A DNA stretch of 64,000 nt from Gonapodya prolifera JEL478 (Eukaryota; Monoblepharomycota; Monoblepharidomycetes; Monoblepharidales; Gonapodyaceae). Position numbers and translations under genes: made by a program. Where the stretch lies: positions 164,656 to 228,655 of the forward strand of contig KQ965739.1 of the NCBI GenBank assembly GCA_001574975.1. Direction: 5' to 3'. Positions 21,764-33,928 of the stretch are shown here, piece after piece. Each line of letters opens with the position of its first letter. Positions within the stretch are counted from its first letter, which is position 1. Under the pieces are notes generated by a model. That model was given only the letters and a program-made list of their open reading frames with translations. It ran no database searches and was not told where the DNA came from.

Positions 21764-24507
21764 TTGCATAAACTTCCTCCAAACAGCTTGTCGGTCTCAG
21801 CCGGCGCTTCCTTCAATCGTCGCCCCGCGTCTGCGCACCCTGCAGCGCGTCTTCGCTCCTCCAACGTCCGCCACTGCATGTCACATCCCCCCTCTCCTAT
21901 TCCAACCACTTCAACTTCTCCCCTCGTCGCCCCTCAGAACCTTGCGATGCAGCAGTCGTCGAACTCTCAACCTGTCCTTGCTGGACAACCTGGACAACTA
22001 CCATCTTCTGGGCATCACCAACACATATCGGGCTCTTCCTCCCATCCCCAAATCGCTGGACAACCTGGCGCAGCTCCGCAGGGCGGAAGCTCACCTCACC
22101 AGGGCGCAACAGCGCTCACGGGATCTTCGAGTAAAGTTGGACATGGTGGTGGGCCTAATGTCGTGGGAGTCCATTACAAGGTTGGCAAGAAGATCGGAGA
22201 GGGTAGTTTTGGAATCATATACGAGGGTAAGTTCTTTTTTTTCTTGCCTTTGATCAAGCTTCGTGGTATGGTGAACTGGATGCACGGATGGGGAAATGGG
22301 TATTCGGCAACCGAGAGCTAAGCTTTCTAATGCTGCAATCGATGGATTCGTTGGTTTAAACTTCAACGAGGGCTTAAGAGATACGATGGTATTTTGCGCA
22401 GTATCTGCGAATTCTTGGAGAGGTTTTCCCCGATCGTTGTGTTTTGTTTGCCTAGCTCATCGCTACTCTTCCTCTTTCCCTTCTAATTTAACTACAACAA
22501 CAACCTCACCTGTTACATTCAGGTGTCAACTTGCTGAACAATGGTCCCGTTGCTATCAAGTTTGAGCCACGCAAGTCGGACGCACCACAGTTGCGTGACG
22601 AATACAGAACATACAAAATTCTTGCGGGTTGTGGTGAGTACTCGATGTGAACTGAACGTTCGAAGCTCACAACCCTGACACATGATCCAATAGTGGGCAT
22701 CCCAAATGTGTACTACTTTGGTCAGGAAGGCCTTCACAACATTCTTGTGATCGACTTACTGGGACCGTCTCTGGAAGACTTGTTTGACATCTGCGGAAGA
22801 AGATTTTCGGTGAAAACTGTGTGCATGGCAGCAAAGCAGATGGTGAGTGTTTGAAATGGAAGTGGTGTTTGCAGGATGTTTTGTTCACCGCTGCGCCCTC
22901 GTCGTCCACAACCATGCGACTACATTCACTCTAAGGTCACCCGCGTTCAAACAATTCACGACCGCAATCTGATCTACCGTGATATCAAACCGGACAACTT
23001 CCTTATCGGACGCTTGCCCAAGTATTCTTCGTCATCTGCGACGGCGTCGGATGGGCATACGTTGATTCCATCTTCTGCCTCAACGGGGTCGTCGCTCTCT
23101 GGGGTCTCCACTTTAACGAATGGAACGGGTGGAACCCCACAAGCGCCACGAGACCCAAACTCTATCCTTCAAAACCATTCTAAGGAGCACCCTCACCCAG
23201 CTTCCATGATTTACATGGTTGACTTCGGAATGGCGAAGCAGTACCGGGACCCAAAGACGAAGCAGCACATTCCGTACCGGGAGCGAAAGTCTTTGAGTGG
23301 AACTGCACGCTACATGAGTATCAACACACATTTAGGGCGAGAGCAGAGTAGACGCGATGATTTGGAAGCTCTCGGCCATGTGTTTATGTACTTCTTGAGG
23401 GGTGGCTTACCTTGGCAGGGTCTGAAGGCCGCCACCAACAAGCAGAAGTACGAGAAGATTGGAGAAAAGAAACAGACTACGGGAATCAAGGAGCTGTGTG
23501 AGGGTTATCCGGGTAAGTCGGGAGGGCTTTTGTAATGCTGTTTGTGGCCGACGTTCTCAACCACCACCCGATATTTTTCAGATGAGTTTGCAACCTACCT
23601 GACATACGTCCGCAAGCTTGGCTTCGAAGAAACCCCCGATTATGACTACCTCCGCGGCCTCATGAACAAAGTTCTGGCAAAGATTGGGGAGCAAGATGAT
23701 GGCGTTTTCGATTGGATGATTGTTATGGAGCGCCAGCGTCTTGAGAAGGAGCGCGATCGGGAACGGGAACGCGAACGCGAAAGAGCTCGTCAAGCCGCAG
23801 CTCAAGCAGCGGCCCAACAGGCTATGATGCAGCAGCCTGAGAGAGGGCGTGACGGAATTCCAGGATCAGGCTTGCTCTCAGGATCCCCCGTACTTGGCAG
23901 CCACCCCACCCAACAGCCTGGGAGCCCGAACGCACTTGCTCCACACGGAGGCCTGCGGGATAGCGGCTCTCTCTCGCCGTCACATGATCGTTTCGGATCA
24001 CACTTGCAGAGCGGTGGCGCCCACGGGATCCAGAGCGCCACAGCTTCGGTTCAAGTGCTTGTTGGGTCAACCATTTTTGGCAATGAGGGGGGCTCTGGAC
24101 GTCTCACAGACCGACAACCGCAGCAGATAAACGAAGACGGTTCAGGCCGAATGTCACGCGGCGGGAATGCTTCCCGCGAACAGCAGTACTCACCTGTGCA
24201 GCCACCCGATGACATGCGGTACGAGGCCCACCGCCGTTCCGGAGGTACACCTGCGGCAGTGAACCCCGCCCTCGCTCCGAGTGGCGCTGCGTCTCCTGTA
24301 AACAAGGCGCTGGCTGGGCAACAAGTGAGCACGGTCCAGGCTGCGCAACAATATCAACAGCAGCAGACTGCGTCGTCCGCAGGAGGACAGCAGCAGCAGG
24401 CCGGCCAGAGGCGAAAAAAAAACTTTTTTCAGAAAGTTTTCGGATGTTGTGGAGGCGGTGACGACTCGGATGGCCCAGAATTAAATGGACAAGGTGGCAA
24501 CCGGTAG
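21764..24507 (+). CDS. Casein kinase I, plasma-membrane Yck/Cki1-type
   Basis: Ser/Thr kinase acting at the plasma membrane in nutrient sensing, endocytosis and morphogenesis in yeasts. Exons: start-22226, 22523-22633, 22694-22842, 22936-23512, 23582-24507. Motifs: [16 protein letters not shown] (P-loop), PVAIKFEPR (catalytic Lys), [39 protein letters not shown] and LPWQGLKA, all CK1-specific. Between DNFLIGR and the DFG strand lies an unusual Ser/Thr-rich insertion of about 55 residues, in an exon without a stop or obvious splice signals. The C terminus is Gln/Ser-rich and ends [17 protein letters not shown]; paired Cys near the end are palmitoylated in Yck proteins. The first 90 residues are low-complexity and the start is uncertain: ATGs at 21764, about 21878 and about 21947 are all in frame. 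The first intron (296 bp) is long for this region. Confidence 0.93.
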
Positions 24508-25049
24508 AGAAGGGTTGGTTGGTCAGAGATGGGTGTGTGCGGATGCGTGGTGGAACCTGGATGCTCGGTTTATTTGGGAGAAGAGGAGTGAAGGGGGGCG
24601 GAATTTCACAGGAGTGACAACACATCAAGCCTAGTGGAGCCACTTTAGGGACACTTGGTTGTGGGCACCTATTTTCCCCCTTTGATTCAAATAGTTTTCT
24701 TTTACAAGCTGGTCCGTAGATTATGTTTGCAATGGACTCTCGTACTCTCTGCTCTTTCCCTATTGGCTAAAAAGAAAAGAGAGGGGAAGTGGTGTCCCGT
24801 GGGGGGTAGGTATCTGGTGGGGGAGGAGGTGCCAGGTAAGAAGTGGTACTAAATGGGCTTGAGGGCAACATGAGCAAGATTCGCATCAAATAGTTCATGA
24901 ACAGATGGGAGATATGTGCGTGCAATATTCAACAATCCACCACCTCGCATACATCAAAGAACTGCCGACCAGCCAAAATGCCGACCAAACATAAGCCAGC
25001 CCCAAGCTCTCAGAACAGCCCCGATCCCTCACCACGAACCGATGCCTGC
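24508..25049. other. Intergenic between two convergent genes
   Basis: Contains the 3' ends of CK1 (+) and RPLP1 (-). There are T-rich and purine-rich patches but no gene or repeat is supported. Confidence 0.5.
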
Positions 25050-26045
25050 TTAGTCGAACAGACCTAAGAAGTGACGAAGGGAGTTCAAGTTGACTGCCAA
25101 GGTTTCCAAGAAAAGCAGGAAACGTACCGAAGCCCATGTCGTCATCTTCCTCTTCTTCCTTCTTTTCCTCCTTCTTCTTCTCCTCCTTCTTGCCCCCCTT
25201 TTTGTCATCGGCGGGAGCTAATAGAAAGGTCGTCATGGAACCAGTCAGGGCGACAAAGCAGGTTCTGAGGTTCAAAAAACATCGCGTCTCGCATCTGAGT
25301 GTCCATTTTGTATCGCTTCCTCATCCAGCTGTATGTCCACTGTTGTTCTAAGTTTATTTGAGCATGCAGGGCGATTCTCCAGCAATGAACCTCTCGAAAG
25401 TCCACCTGTCACGCGCCAATCGCACACAACGCTCACCATCGGCTGCTGGCGCTGCCGCAACAGGTGCAGCTACGGATACCGACGCGGTAGGGGCCTCGGA
25501 GAAGTTGGTGAAGTGGGCGGCGAGGTCGCGGCCCTCCAGCGCCTTGGCGAAGAGTTTGGCCCAAATGCCCTCCATCTCAATGCCGGCTGCCTCCACAAGC
25601 TTGATGATCTTGTCAGCCTGAGAAGAAAGCAATTGAAGAATTGAGGCAGTGTCGTTGAACGGGTTCATTGAAAAGCGGGGAAGGTGGTTCAGAGCCCGGA
25701 CTTGACCAAGAGCAACCTTCCCATCTTCGCGTAGGATTCCCAGCGTAGCCGTTCCCCACCATCGCCCGCTCCTTGTCCATGAACGGGGACGGAAGACAGT
25801 CTCATTGAGTCTCCAGGCAGTGAGTGTTCCCCGTAGTCCAATAGTCCTGGCCTCCATTGGCACCTTCTCAATGTCCATCGCATAACAGTCCACGCACCGT
25901 GACAGGGAGGCCCTCATCGACGAGAATCAAGGCGGCGTCTGATTCCAGAAATCAGGTCAATGTCGTGCGATTGGAGTCACGTCAACTTCACAACGAGGCA
26001 CTCACAAGCGCACGCCTGCTCGTTGGGTCCGAATTCAGCAGCCAT
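25050..26045 (-). CDS. 60S acidic ribosomal protein P1
   Basis: Component of the ribosomal stalk that recruits translation factors. Five exons, 26045-26006, 25938-25898, 25617-25437, 25217-25128 and 25063-25050, give 121 residues. The N terminus (CAYAALILVDEGLPVTADKI) and LVEAAGIEMEGIWAKLFAKA are typical of P1. An Ala-rich hinge follows, then a long Lys/Glu run, and the universal stalk terminus DDDMGFGLFD. The charged hinge (KKGGKKEEKKKEEKKEEEE) is longer than usual. The intron before exon 4 (219 bp) and the one after exon 2 (279 bp) are long for this genome, as is often seen in ribosomal protein genes. The last exon is only 14 bp. Confidence 0.95.
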
Positions 26046-26456
26046 TAGATACGCTAGTATGAACCACCGGGGAGGGAAAATACGGAGGCGAAGTGATGGA
26101 TGGATGCAAAGGTCGAACTCGTCGAAACACCGGCTAAACTGTTTCCTCCACCACCACTTCTCAGGTTCAAAAATTTGCGCTTATCCTCTGGGACATCCGG
26201 CTATACATTAAAATTGTCAAGACCGTATGCATGCATACAAAGTTCTTTCCCCCCCCATCCGTCAACTCTGTCTTCGTCGCTATTAAATTTTCGCTTGGTC
26301 TTTACAGGGCAGCAAACGCCTAGCCACCACCAGGACCCGCACCCTCCTTGTAGAGCCTTGCAGTTAGGGAAGCACTGAGTAGGTCACGTCGCCAGTCGTG
26401 CCCATGACCCATTCAAGCATTTGACCATCGTCACGGCAAAATCCACCGGCACACTT
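26046..26456. other. Intergenic, nothing recognised
   Basis: Promoter side of RPLP1 and 3' side of the F-box gene, both on the - strand. A pyrimidine-rich run (ccccccc near 26250) is the only notable feature. Confidence 0.5.
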
Positions 26457-27833
26457 TCAGTCATCTTCTCCTTCGATGGCACAGAACACAGTCTTCCCCG
26501 CACGCTTTCCTACCCTTTTCATCTCTGGCAAAAAGCAGTCTCTCCACCCAGAGGACATCCAGGGTTGGCCAGGTTCCGGCATGTACGTTCTCTGGATGAC
26601 AAATCTTATGGTATCCGATGGTAGAAGGCCCACCACGGTACCCCACGATTCCATAAGAATATTGCTCTCGGATAAGTCAGGGTCCATGCGCCCACCAGGG
26701 TCAACAAGGCCAACACAGACTGTTCGCAGATATGGGAAAAGCCACCCAAGGACCCGAGCAGCCGCCGAGGCGTCGTCAGTATAACGGCCACCAATATTTC
26801 GGAAGCTAGCGGTGCCGACAAGGTTAACTTGGACTACTTTGCAGTTCAGGGTGAGGCGGCGCAGAGTTGCCAGGCCAGGCAGGTCGGTGAAGGAGTCCCA
26901 GAGAGGATCAAAGACATGGAATTCACCAAGGTGGCGGAGGTTTGGGAGTGCGGACAGAACTGAGGTGATGAGGGCAAAGAATGTCGCAGGCGGTGTATGA
27001 CTGTCGGTGAAAGGAAAGGAAAGGCATGTGATGGAAGTGAGCATGACTTCAGAACAGTTCATGGGTATGGGTAATAGGGTCCTCGTGTTGCCGTGGAAGA
27101 CCACGTGTCGTACAGCTGGGAAGACGTTCTTCGCTTGGCACATTGCCTTCACAAAGTTGGGACCCACAGAGTCCGCGTTGTCACAAATGTCCACTCTTTT
27201 CACAGATGTGATACGTGCGGCCTCCTTGGAAACTCCCCACGCTGAGAAGTCGGCCGGGGATGCAAGCACTCGCAAGGGTCTCTGCATCCTGACGATATTT
27301 AAGGCGCTGGCAAGAGAAGGCCCATTTCTTTGAGTATCCCCTGTCATGTTGAGAAATGTAATGGCGACGCGCACGCCGCGGCGAAATGCAGCCACTCCAG
27401 GGAAGTGACGAGCGAGAAGTTGGGAGACGTAGACACTCAAAGCAGCCCCGAGCTCTGGCGTCTCCATAAGTTCGACTTTCAATCCCCGTATTCCAAGACG
27501 AGCCACTGCCATGGCTCTTCCTCCGCCGTTTACAGTAACCCTTCGAAACGTTGTGAAGGTGTGCAGCTTCCAAACGTCACACTCCAGAAGATCACTCGAG
27601 TTGACAACTATCTCGACTTCAGCAGCTAGTTGGGCAGATTCGCCCAGCAGAGCAGCCGAGAGAGCATTCCAGTGTCGGGATATGATTGGGATTGTGCGAA
27701 AAAAGTGGCCTGGGTTGAGATACTCGAACGCGGCGAGGAGGAGTTCATCGGGGAGTGTCTGTGTTTGATAAGCACGAAGCATGTAGTTCACGTCCTGGGA
27801 GGAAAAGATGGGCAAAAGATCACGGTTTGGCAA
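26457..27833 (-). CDS. F-box protein
   Basis: Single open frame of 458 codons. Residues about 26-65 (LPDELLLAAFEYLNPGHFFR, then IIPISRHWNAL-like text) fit an F-box, the Skp1-binding part of SCF ubiquitin ligases. The rest has scattered leucine-rich segments (LPNLRHLGEFHVFD, LATLRRLTLNCKVVQ) like the degenerate LRR-type substrate-binding parts common in fungal F-box proteins. Substrate unknown. The start could also be the in-frame Met about 17 codons later (MLRAYQTQTLPDE). No intron signals were needed. Confidence 0.75.
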   Translation of the reverse strand: MPNRDLLPIFSSQDVNYMLRAYQTQTLPDELLLAAFEYLNPGHFFRTIPIISRHWNALSAALLGESAQLAAEVEIVVNSSDLLECDVWKLHTFTTFRRVTVNGGGRAMAVARLGIRGLKVELMETPELGAALSVYVSQLLARHFPGVAAFRRGVRVAITFLNMTGDTQRNGPSLASALNIVRMQRPLRVLASPADFSAWGVSKEAARITSVKRVDICDNADSVGPNFVKAMCQAKNVFPAVRHVVFHGNTRTLLPIPMNCSEVMLTSITCLSFPFTDSHTPPATFFALITSVLSALPNLRHLGEFHVFDPLWDSFTDLPGLATLRRLTLNCKVVQVNLVGTASFRNIGGRYTDDASAAARVLGWLFPYLRTVCVGLVDPGGRMDPDLSESNILMESWGTVVGLLPSDTIRFVIQRTYMPEPGQPWMSSGWRDCFLPEMKRVGKRAGKTVFCAIEGEDD

Positions 27834-28035
27834 GATCGGCTAGTCCGGAAAGCCAGACGAGACTTCCGCCCGTATAAACACGCTGTTCCAATCTGCGACA
27901 TTCACCCCGCCAACAAATCTGCCACATGCCCACTCGAATGCCCTCACGACGAAACAACCATTTTCAATTGTCGATTACAAGATAATTAATTATTTCATAG
28001 GTAGCCCCGCAAAAAGAACCCGATGTCAGTCAGCC

Positions 28036-30945
28036 CTAAACACCGCCCACTTTCCCTTCTTGTCCTCCGGCGGTCCCTTCCACCACCTTTCCAACACCCG
28101 CAGTTCCTCCCACCATCTCCCTCAGGTAGCTCAAACTTTCCTTCCGAGGTCTTGGTCCTGTCCTCCTCGCGGGCGTTCCCACACCTCCAGGTGATCCCTG
28201 AATTGTCGGTGTTCCCCTTCCTTGTTGCGGCGGTGGGGTACCCCGTACGGATGGTGTGCTGACTCGTACTGGCGGTGGGGATGGCAGTACGGCGGGCGCC
28301 GAAGCGACAGCAGCAGCAGGTGTTTCCACGGTGAAGGCAGCAGACAATGGAGCCGGACTGCGTTTTCTCATGAGCGCAGACATGCGCCGCTCCGAAAACT
28401 CCAAGTAGGCGTCCTCGTCTTCGTCCGTGTCGTCCGCGAGAGGGAGTGGAAGCGGTGGTCGAGAAGGGGAAGGATGGGATAAGGGTGGGGCAGGTTGGAC
28501 CACCACGGCGACGGCACTGGGCACAAGTGGACTACCAATCTCTCCTTCCTGCGCAACGCCACGCTTCGCCTTCGCCATGAACCACGCCTCGTCCTCTCCG
28601 CTCCCAGAGTCTGCAGAAACTTCAAGCTTGGGCACCGACGGAGTTCCGGGTCCTCCTGCCCTCGTCGGGGTGTCCTCCAAGTTGCCGCCACTTTTACTTT
28701 CGTCATCGGATCCAGACGATGCACCGTCCGGCTTGATTTCAGCACTCAAGGCGGACTTACGACGCATTCCCCCAAGCCCCGGCGTTCCCGAATGCCCGTT
28801 CCCATTTGAGGTGGACCCAGTCGGAGAGAACGATGCAGGAGCTGAGCCCCTGCGGTCACCTTCCCCCCCGTGCCCTGATATGGCACCTGTCCCTGACGCT
28901 GCGCTCATCTTCCTCCAAGCCCACCCTGGCCTGTCTTTCTCCTTCTCTCTGTCCTCCTCTGTCCCTTCTGGCCCATTAACAGCGGCCCCTTCCACATGCG
29001 CCTTGACCATCTCCGCGTCGCCGCCGACAAGCTCGCTCACGCACCGACCACCTCGCCACACTTGTGTTGTGGGAGTGTATGCGACGCCGAGCTCGGCGCA
29101 CAAAGAGGGCAAGTGGTCCACTGACAGCCGGCACAGGTGGAATAGCGGTGGGGGAAGTGAAAGGGAGAGGTGTGTAAATTTTGGGTCGAGAAAGCGGCAG
29201 GGAGGACACCTTTCGAAAAGATAGGTCAGTCAAACCTTGCGGTGACAATCACATTCACTTGAACCACAAAGACCCTCAAACTAACCACTCCGCATAGTAC
29301 ATAACCGCCACGACCTTCCTATAGCTCGTCTCAACCACGTGCTTCTCAAACGCCCTCTCCGTCTCGATCGTGGGCACAGGATCGTCCTCTCCATTTCCGT
29401 CATCTTCGCTCCCATCACCCTGTCCCACCTCTCCATCCGCCGTCCACACCCGATAGGGAATACGATCACCATCGTTGTCCGGGGGGGTTTCGGGCCGGCG
29501 GGGAGGAAAGGCGGGGAAAGGGAACGACATTCCTGCAGAGGCGAGACGAGGGGTGGGTGTACGGGGCGGAAACGGAAAGGTTACACCGTCAGGAGTAGAT
29601 GCGGGGGTTGAGTCCATTGAAGTGGAGGATGGGGGTCGCTGGGGACGGTGACGTGGTCAATGTGACGTAAAATTGGGACTCTCAACATCCGTCATTGTCG
29701 TAGATTCCCCTTTGATGTCCAATAACCGCCGGCGCAGGCTCTTCAAGAGCACAACACTGTTCCAGCGTGACTCACTTTGATATCCGAGGGAGCCCCAGCC
29801 GCCGTTGTGGACCCCCCGTACGTGAATGGAAAGGGAAGCCTCGATGGCGGCTGAGCAGCTGCTGCGGCGTTCGCGGGTGAGTGTATAAGGGCGTTCGATG
29901 ACTGCGTGCGGCCTATCGGCGCAGACTGTGCGACTACTGACGAGGACGTCTTGAAGAACCCGAGAAGATTCGACTGAGACCCGCCCGGTCTCGACATGCG
30001 GAGCGCAAGCGGAGCAATCGGGCCGTCCGTGCGTGATCTGTCAATTGGGGCGCGTGGTCCGAATGATCCGGCGAAGTGGTCCAGGGAAGGACGACGGGTC
30101 TGGTGAGAAGAAACATCAAGTGATGGACGAGAAGAGAGGGTGAGGAGTTGGGAAGGTGTCGGCTCGGCATGGATTGCAGCTGCTGCCTCTGCAGCACGTT
30201 CCCTTAGTCGCTGAGCGACCTCGAGCCTTTGCCTGGCAGAAGGAGTAAGCAAAGCATTTCTGGTGTTCGCCGCCGTAATCTCCGTGTATGCTGGTCTGAA
30301 CGATGCGGAGTCGAGGGGAGGGGGAACAGGGGCGTTGACGGCATTCATGGGGTTCGGTGGCCGTGACTGAGAGAAGTCCACAGAGGGTCTATGCACAGAG
30401 TGCACGTCTCGGTCTTTGTCCTCTCGGTCTTCGACACCTCCCATCCCCGCCCGTCCAGCCATTCCAATCATGGATGCCCCACCTCCTCCCACACTCGTAG
30501 TTCCAAACCCGTCACCTCCCATACCCTCGCCCGACCCCTTCCCCTCCCGTACGCCAAGTGGACCGCTGTGCGTCTGCCGACGAATAGCCCGTCGGTCACC
30601 CCCATCTTCACCTGAGTGGTCTCCGGACAGCATGGTTCTCAGCGACTGCAGCAGGCCCCTTCGCACACCGTTTCCATTTCCCCGCTCATCTCGCACTTCT
30701 GTCTGCCCGAAGCGCCCTCGCGGAGGACTCCCCTTGGTCCCGGGGAGGCCCAAGTCGCCACCACTTTTGGACCGGCCCATACCGCGCATCCCAAACTTCT
30801 TTTCCACGTGCTCAGTGCGCTCTGTAAAGTCTGGATGAAGCACGAGCGAGTCCGCCGGGGACGTAGGCCGCTGCTCGTACTCGGTCGCCATTGCGATTGT
30901 GGGATGCACCCTCGGCTCGCGGCAGGGACAGCAACTTTGCCACAC
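28036..30945 (-). CDS. Large protein with a thioredoxin-fold domain (WCPPC)
   Basis: Proposed exons 30945-29776, 29638-29286, 29209-28036 join in frame to 898 residues. The first ~500 residues are low-complexity (Gly, Ser, Pro, Arg) without a known domain. A thioredoxin domain follows at about residues 480-590: VPTIETERAFEKHVVETSYR, VVAVMYYAEWCPPCRFLDP (active site across an intron) and VAYTPTTQVWRGGRCVSEL with the cis-Pro. The last ~300 residues are again Ser/Pro-rich and acidic. Redox exchange or disulfide reductase activity is expected from the CPPC centre; partner and location are unknown, and there is no signal peptide. The joining of the first exon rests on one phase-0 intron of 137 bp, so two separate genes are possible. 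The start may be the Met of MATEYEQRP at about 30889. Confidence 0.65.
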
Positions 30946-31013
30946 ATGTCATCCGAAGGTGGCTAATGTAGCTCACTTCAAAGCAATTGCAACAGAGGCT
31001 CTATTAATCTAAA

Positions 31014-32207
31014 TCAGATCTTTGCGCCAACTTTTACTTTCCTCCCTCCTTTGCTCCCATCGCGCGTTCTCCCCCTCATCATTCGTGTTTGACCCCCTGT
31101 GACGAGCAGTTTCCCCTCCGCGTTCCAAACCTCGCATACGCAATCGTACCATCCTGAAGTAAGGTGTCCTGAGTGTGCCCGTACAAGGACCCACTCGTCG
31201 CTCCCCCCCGCAGCAGGAGCGGCGTTCCCTCGCCGGTGCATGCGTCGGCGGACCCTCAAGTGTGCGTCCAGAGTCAAGCCCCGAAAACTACGAGCTTGTA
31301 TCTCCGGAATTCGACGAAGTGGGGTTGAGAAAGCGTCCGTGAAGAAGGCAAGGGATCGGGCGTCGACCGGCCGGCCAGGTATCCGAAGTGCGTACCGAAC
31401 TTCCGGGAGGTTCTGGAACGGCCCTGCGAGTGGAGGAAACGGGAGGGCGACACGGTCGAGGAGGTTCTTTCGTGATTTGTGCGGCGTATGTTGTAAAATT
31501 TAACTCTGAGGTGGCCGGAAACTATAAAACTTACCCCGAATGACATCCATGGTTCAGTCTTTTCTTTCAGCTCAGTAAAGTTCATGCTATCGAACGGGGG
31601 ATGAGCTGGGACTGCGTCCGTGATGTGGTCCTCGTCATCAAAACTCGCGAGTTCAGGAAGAACGTCATATGTGCCGTAGAACCTCAGAAGCTCGATATGT
31701 TGACTATGGAACAATTTACTTGTCGATTTTCAAGGCAAACGCACGAAACGCGTACTCTCACCAGTCTGACGTTTGCTGTCCCAGCACACCTTGTGCAACC
31801 ACGGAACCGCCCTCCCTGACGCGGGACAAATCGACCCAGCACGCGCCCTCCTTTCCTCCCTCCAGGAACACAACCTGAAGTCCCGCAACCTCCCGCTCCT
31901 TCTTTTCTTTCCCAGGCTTGTCTACCGGTGGGAACTCCTCGAGGTCATATTCAAGCGCGGCTACCGCGAGCGCCAGGAGAAATCCCCCGAACGGTATACC
32001 TCCGGCTGAAAACTCGGGCGGTATGCGCGCTGAAAATCGGCGGACGTTCGGGCGGGAAGAATTCGATTGCGAAGTTAGATCCGATGCGATTGGCGATGGC
32101 CCCGAGTAGACGCAACGCAGGAGTCTGTCGAATGTGTGCTCGCGAGATGCGCTTGGCTGCATCTCGCGCTGAATGGGATCCGGATGGCGCGCGATTCCGT
32201 CGTTCAT
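31014..32207 (-). CDS. Thioesterase-like (hot-dog fold, 4HBT_3-type) protein
   Basis: Three exons, 32207-31762, 31703-31535 and 31466-31014, give 355 residues. Two hot-dog halves are suggested: FSARIPPEFSAGGIPFGGFL and VVFLEGGKEGACWVDLSRV in the first, and LRIPGRPVDARSLAFFTDAF plus HSGHLTSGWYDCVCEVWN with KLLVTGGQTRMMRG in the second. This arrangement matches the fungal/actinobacterial acyl-CoA thioesterase-like family (double hot-dog). Substrate unknown. The second acceptor was chosen because it opens a frame with VALPFPPLAGPFQNLPEV. The N-terminal ~45 residues are poorly conserved-looking, so the start is provisional. Confidence 0.7.
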
Positions 32208-32503
32208 CGTCGGAAAGAGTGGCCGATCGGAGTTTGTGGACGGAGGCGACCGCAGCCCGGGCAGGTTCTATGACTGGCGAAATGTCTGAATGGCTTGTCC
32301 TGCTCTTTGGGCAGAGGCGCAAGTGCTCTCAGGTCTGTCGTATTGCTGGCATAAATTAGTTCTGTGCCCAAATGCGCAGGTGATGATAAAACGTTGATTG
32401 TATGTTTGACTCTTCAACGGATGCTCAACGTCACATGCAATTGTCGCTCAAGCAATGAAATACGAGCCAAAAGTATCACCCCAATCCCAACAGCGCCAAA
32501 TGC

Positions 32504-33797
32504 TCACGAATTAAATGTCAGTTTGGCTTTTGCTTTGAGTCCCACGCAAACAAGGTAACTCTCAGAAGAATCCTTTCGCGTGGCCGGGGGCACCCGCCTG
32601 TGCACCGTGTAGAACAGAGAGCGGAGGAGAAGCACAAAGTCTGTCAAGGTCTGATGTGTCACTCGCAACGACGATTTCCATTGTGACACAACATCGAATC
32701 ACCTTTTTCGTCCGGTCCACCGAAAGATTTACATATAAAAAGTGACATTTTGAAAGGGTCTCGGGTGAGAAGTTCCAGCGCTACTTCCAGGGCTGCCTGG
32801 CAGAGCTCCTGTGGAAGGTGTCGAATGTCGCAGAAATGAGTGTTTGCCGTGAGTGTTGCACCAAAGGCGAGTGTGCTCACTACGCTTCGCGCTGTGTCTG
32901 CCGTGCGCACACCGGAAATGTTAGGCGCCATGTCAGATATCACCGCGTTGACAACCCCCTGTGGTTGAAGGTTGTTCTTCGTTTTCGTCCCGCCTTTCGG
33001 TGGTGAGCTGGCGGCCTCCGTGTCCTGTGCCCCAGCTTCCACTTCTACTCCAGTCCGAGTGTGCTGTCGTACAACCTCACGAACAAGGTCCAGGGTTTCA
33101 TGGGACGTCATGTCCCGTTGTAAGAACGTCGTTCCGGGGATGGGGTCTGGAGGTGTCAGGGGGAGCAAGTCGATGGACACAACATGGCCATCTTTGTTAA
33201 GGTTGGGAGAGCATGAGGTAGAGGCATAGTTGGACGGCGGTCAGGAAGGATGGTCGACATGAAGAAAACTAAGCACGATGACCTGATGAGAACAGCCACT
33301 CACTATCTGGATGAGAAAGAGGGAGCAACGGGTTGATGACCAGCTCAGCTGCAACCTAAATATCGAAACGTTGATGCGTTTGGCGTGCTTGCCAATCTGG
33401 AAATGAGAAATGGGAATCTTACCTGCGACCATCCACCCGGCGCCGCGCCGCAATCCACCACAATCATTCCCTTTTTCAACAGCGGTGCACGCTTTGCGGC
33501 GTCCACGTGGAACCCAGGGTCACCGCGGTTCGTGTGCATGTACATGTCGACGATATCCTTCAACTTGAAGGCAGCCCGCGACCTGTATTTCCCGCGTTTT
33601 TTGACATAAGGGTCCCGTGATTGGCGATCAGCCCACTGCGCGGAAGATTTGGAGGATGCGAGGCGGATTGATTTGGGTGCGAGTGGAGTTGGAGGGTGGA
33701 GAGTTGTTGGTACGAGGCGGGGACCGATTTGATGGCTTCCACGCAGAAGAAGATAAGCAGCAGAGTTGGGGACGACAGCACAAGCCCCGAATCGCAT
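32504..33797 (-). CDS. MRM2: Mitochondrial 21S rRNA 2'-O-methyltransferase (Mrm2/FtsJ family)
   Basis: Methylates ribose in the peptidyl-transferase loop of mitochondrial large rRNA using S-adenosylmethionine. Exons 33797-33423, 33355-33304, 33191-32703 and 32640-32504 give 350 residues. A Leu/Arg-rich presequence ([20 protein letters not shown]) leads into [20 protein letters not shown], the hallmark RrmJ start, then [19 protein letters not shown] (SAM-binding), [28 protein letters not shown] and [14 protein letters not shown]; the K-D-K-E catalytic set is plausible. An insertion with [18 protein letters not shown] in the middle is unusual. The tail [12 protein letters not shown] is typical. 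The start is about 130 bp from the divergent gene at 33929, so the two share a short bidirectional promoter. Confidence 0.92.
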
Positions 33798-33928
33798 GAC
33801 GAAAAGTCTGTGACATAAAACGAACCCAGGGGCGACCAAAGTAAAACGTGTCAGGCCACAGACATACATCATGCACACGTTGCCCGGAAGACTTAAAGTC
33901 GTGTCGTACCATTGCAGACATCGCCAGC

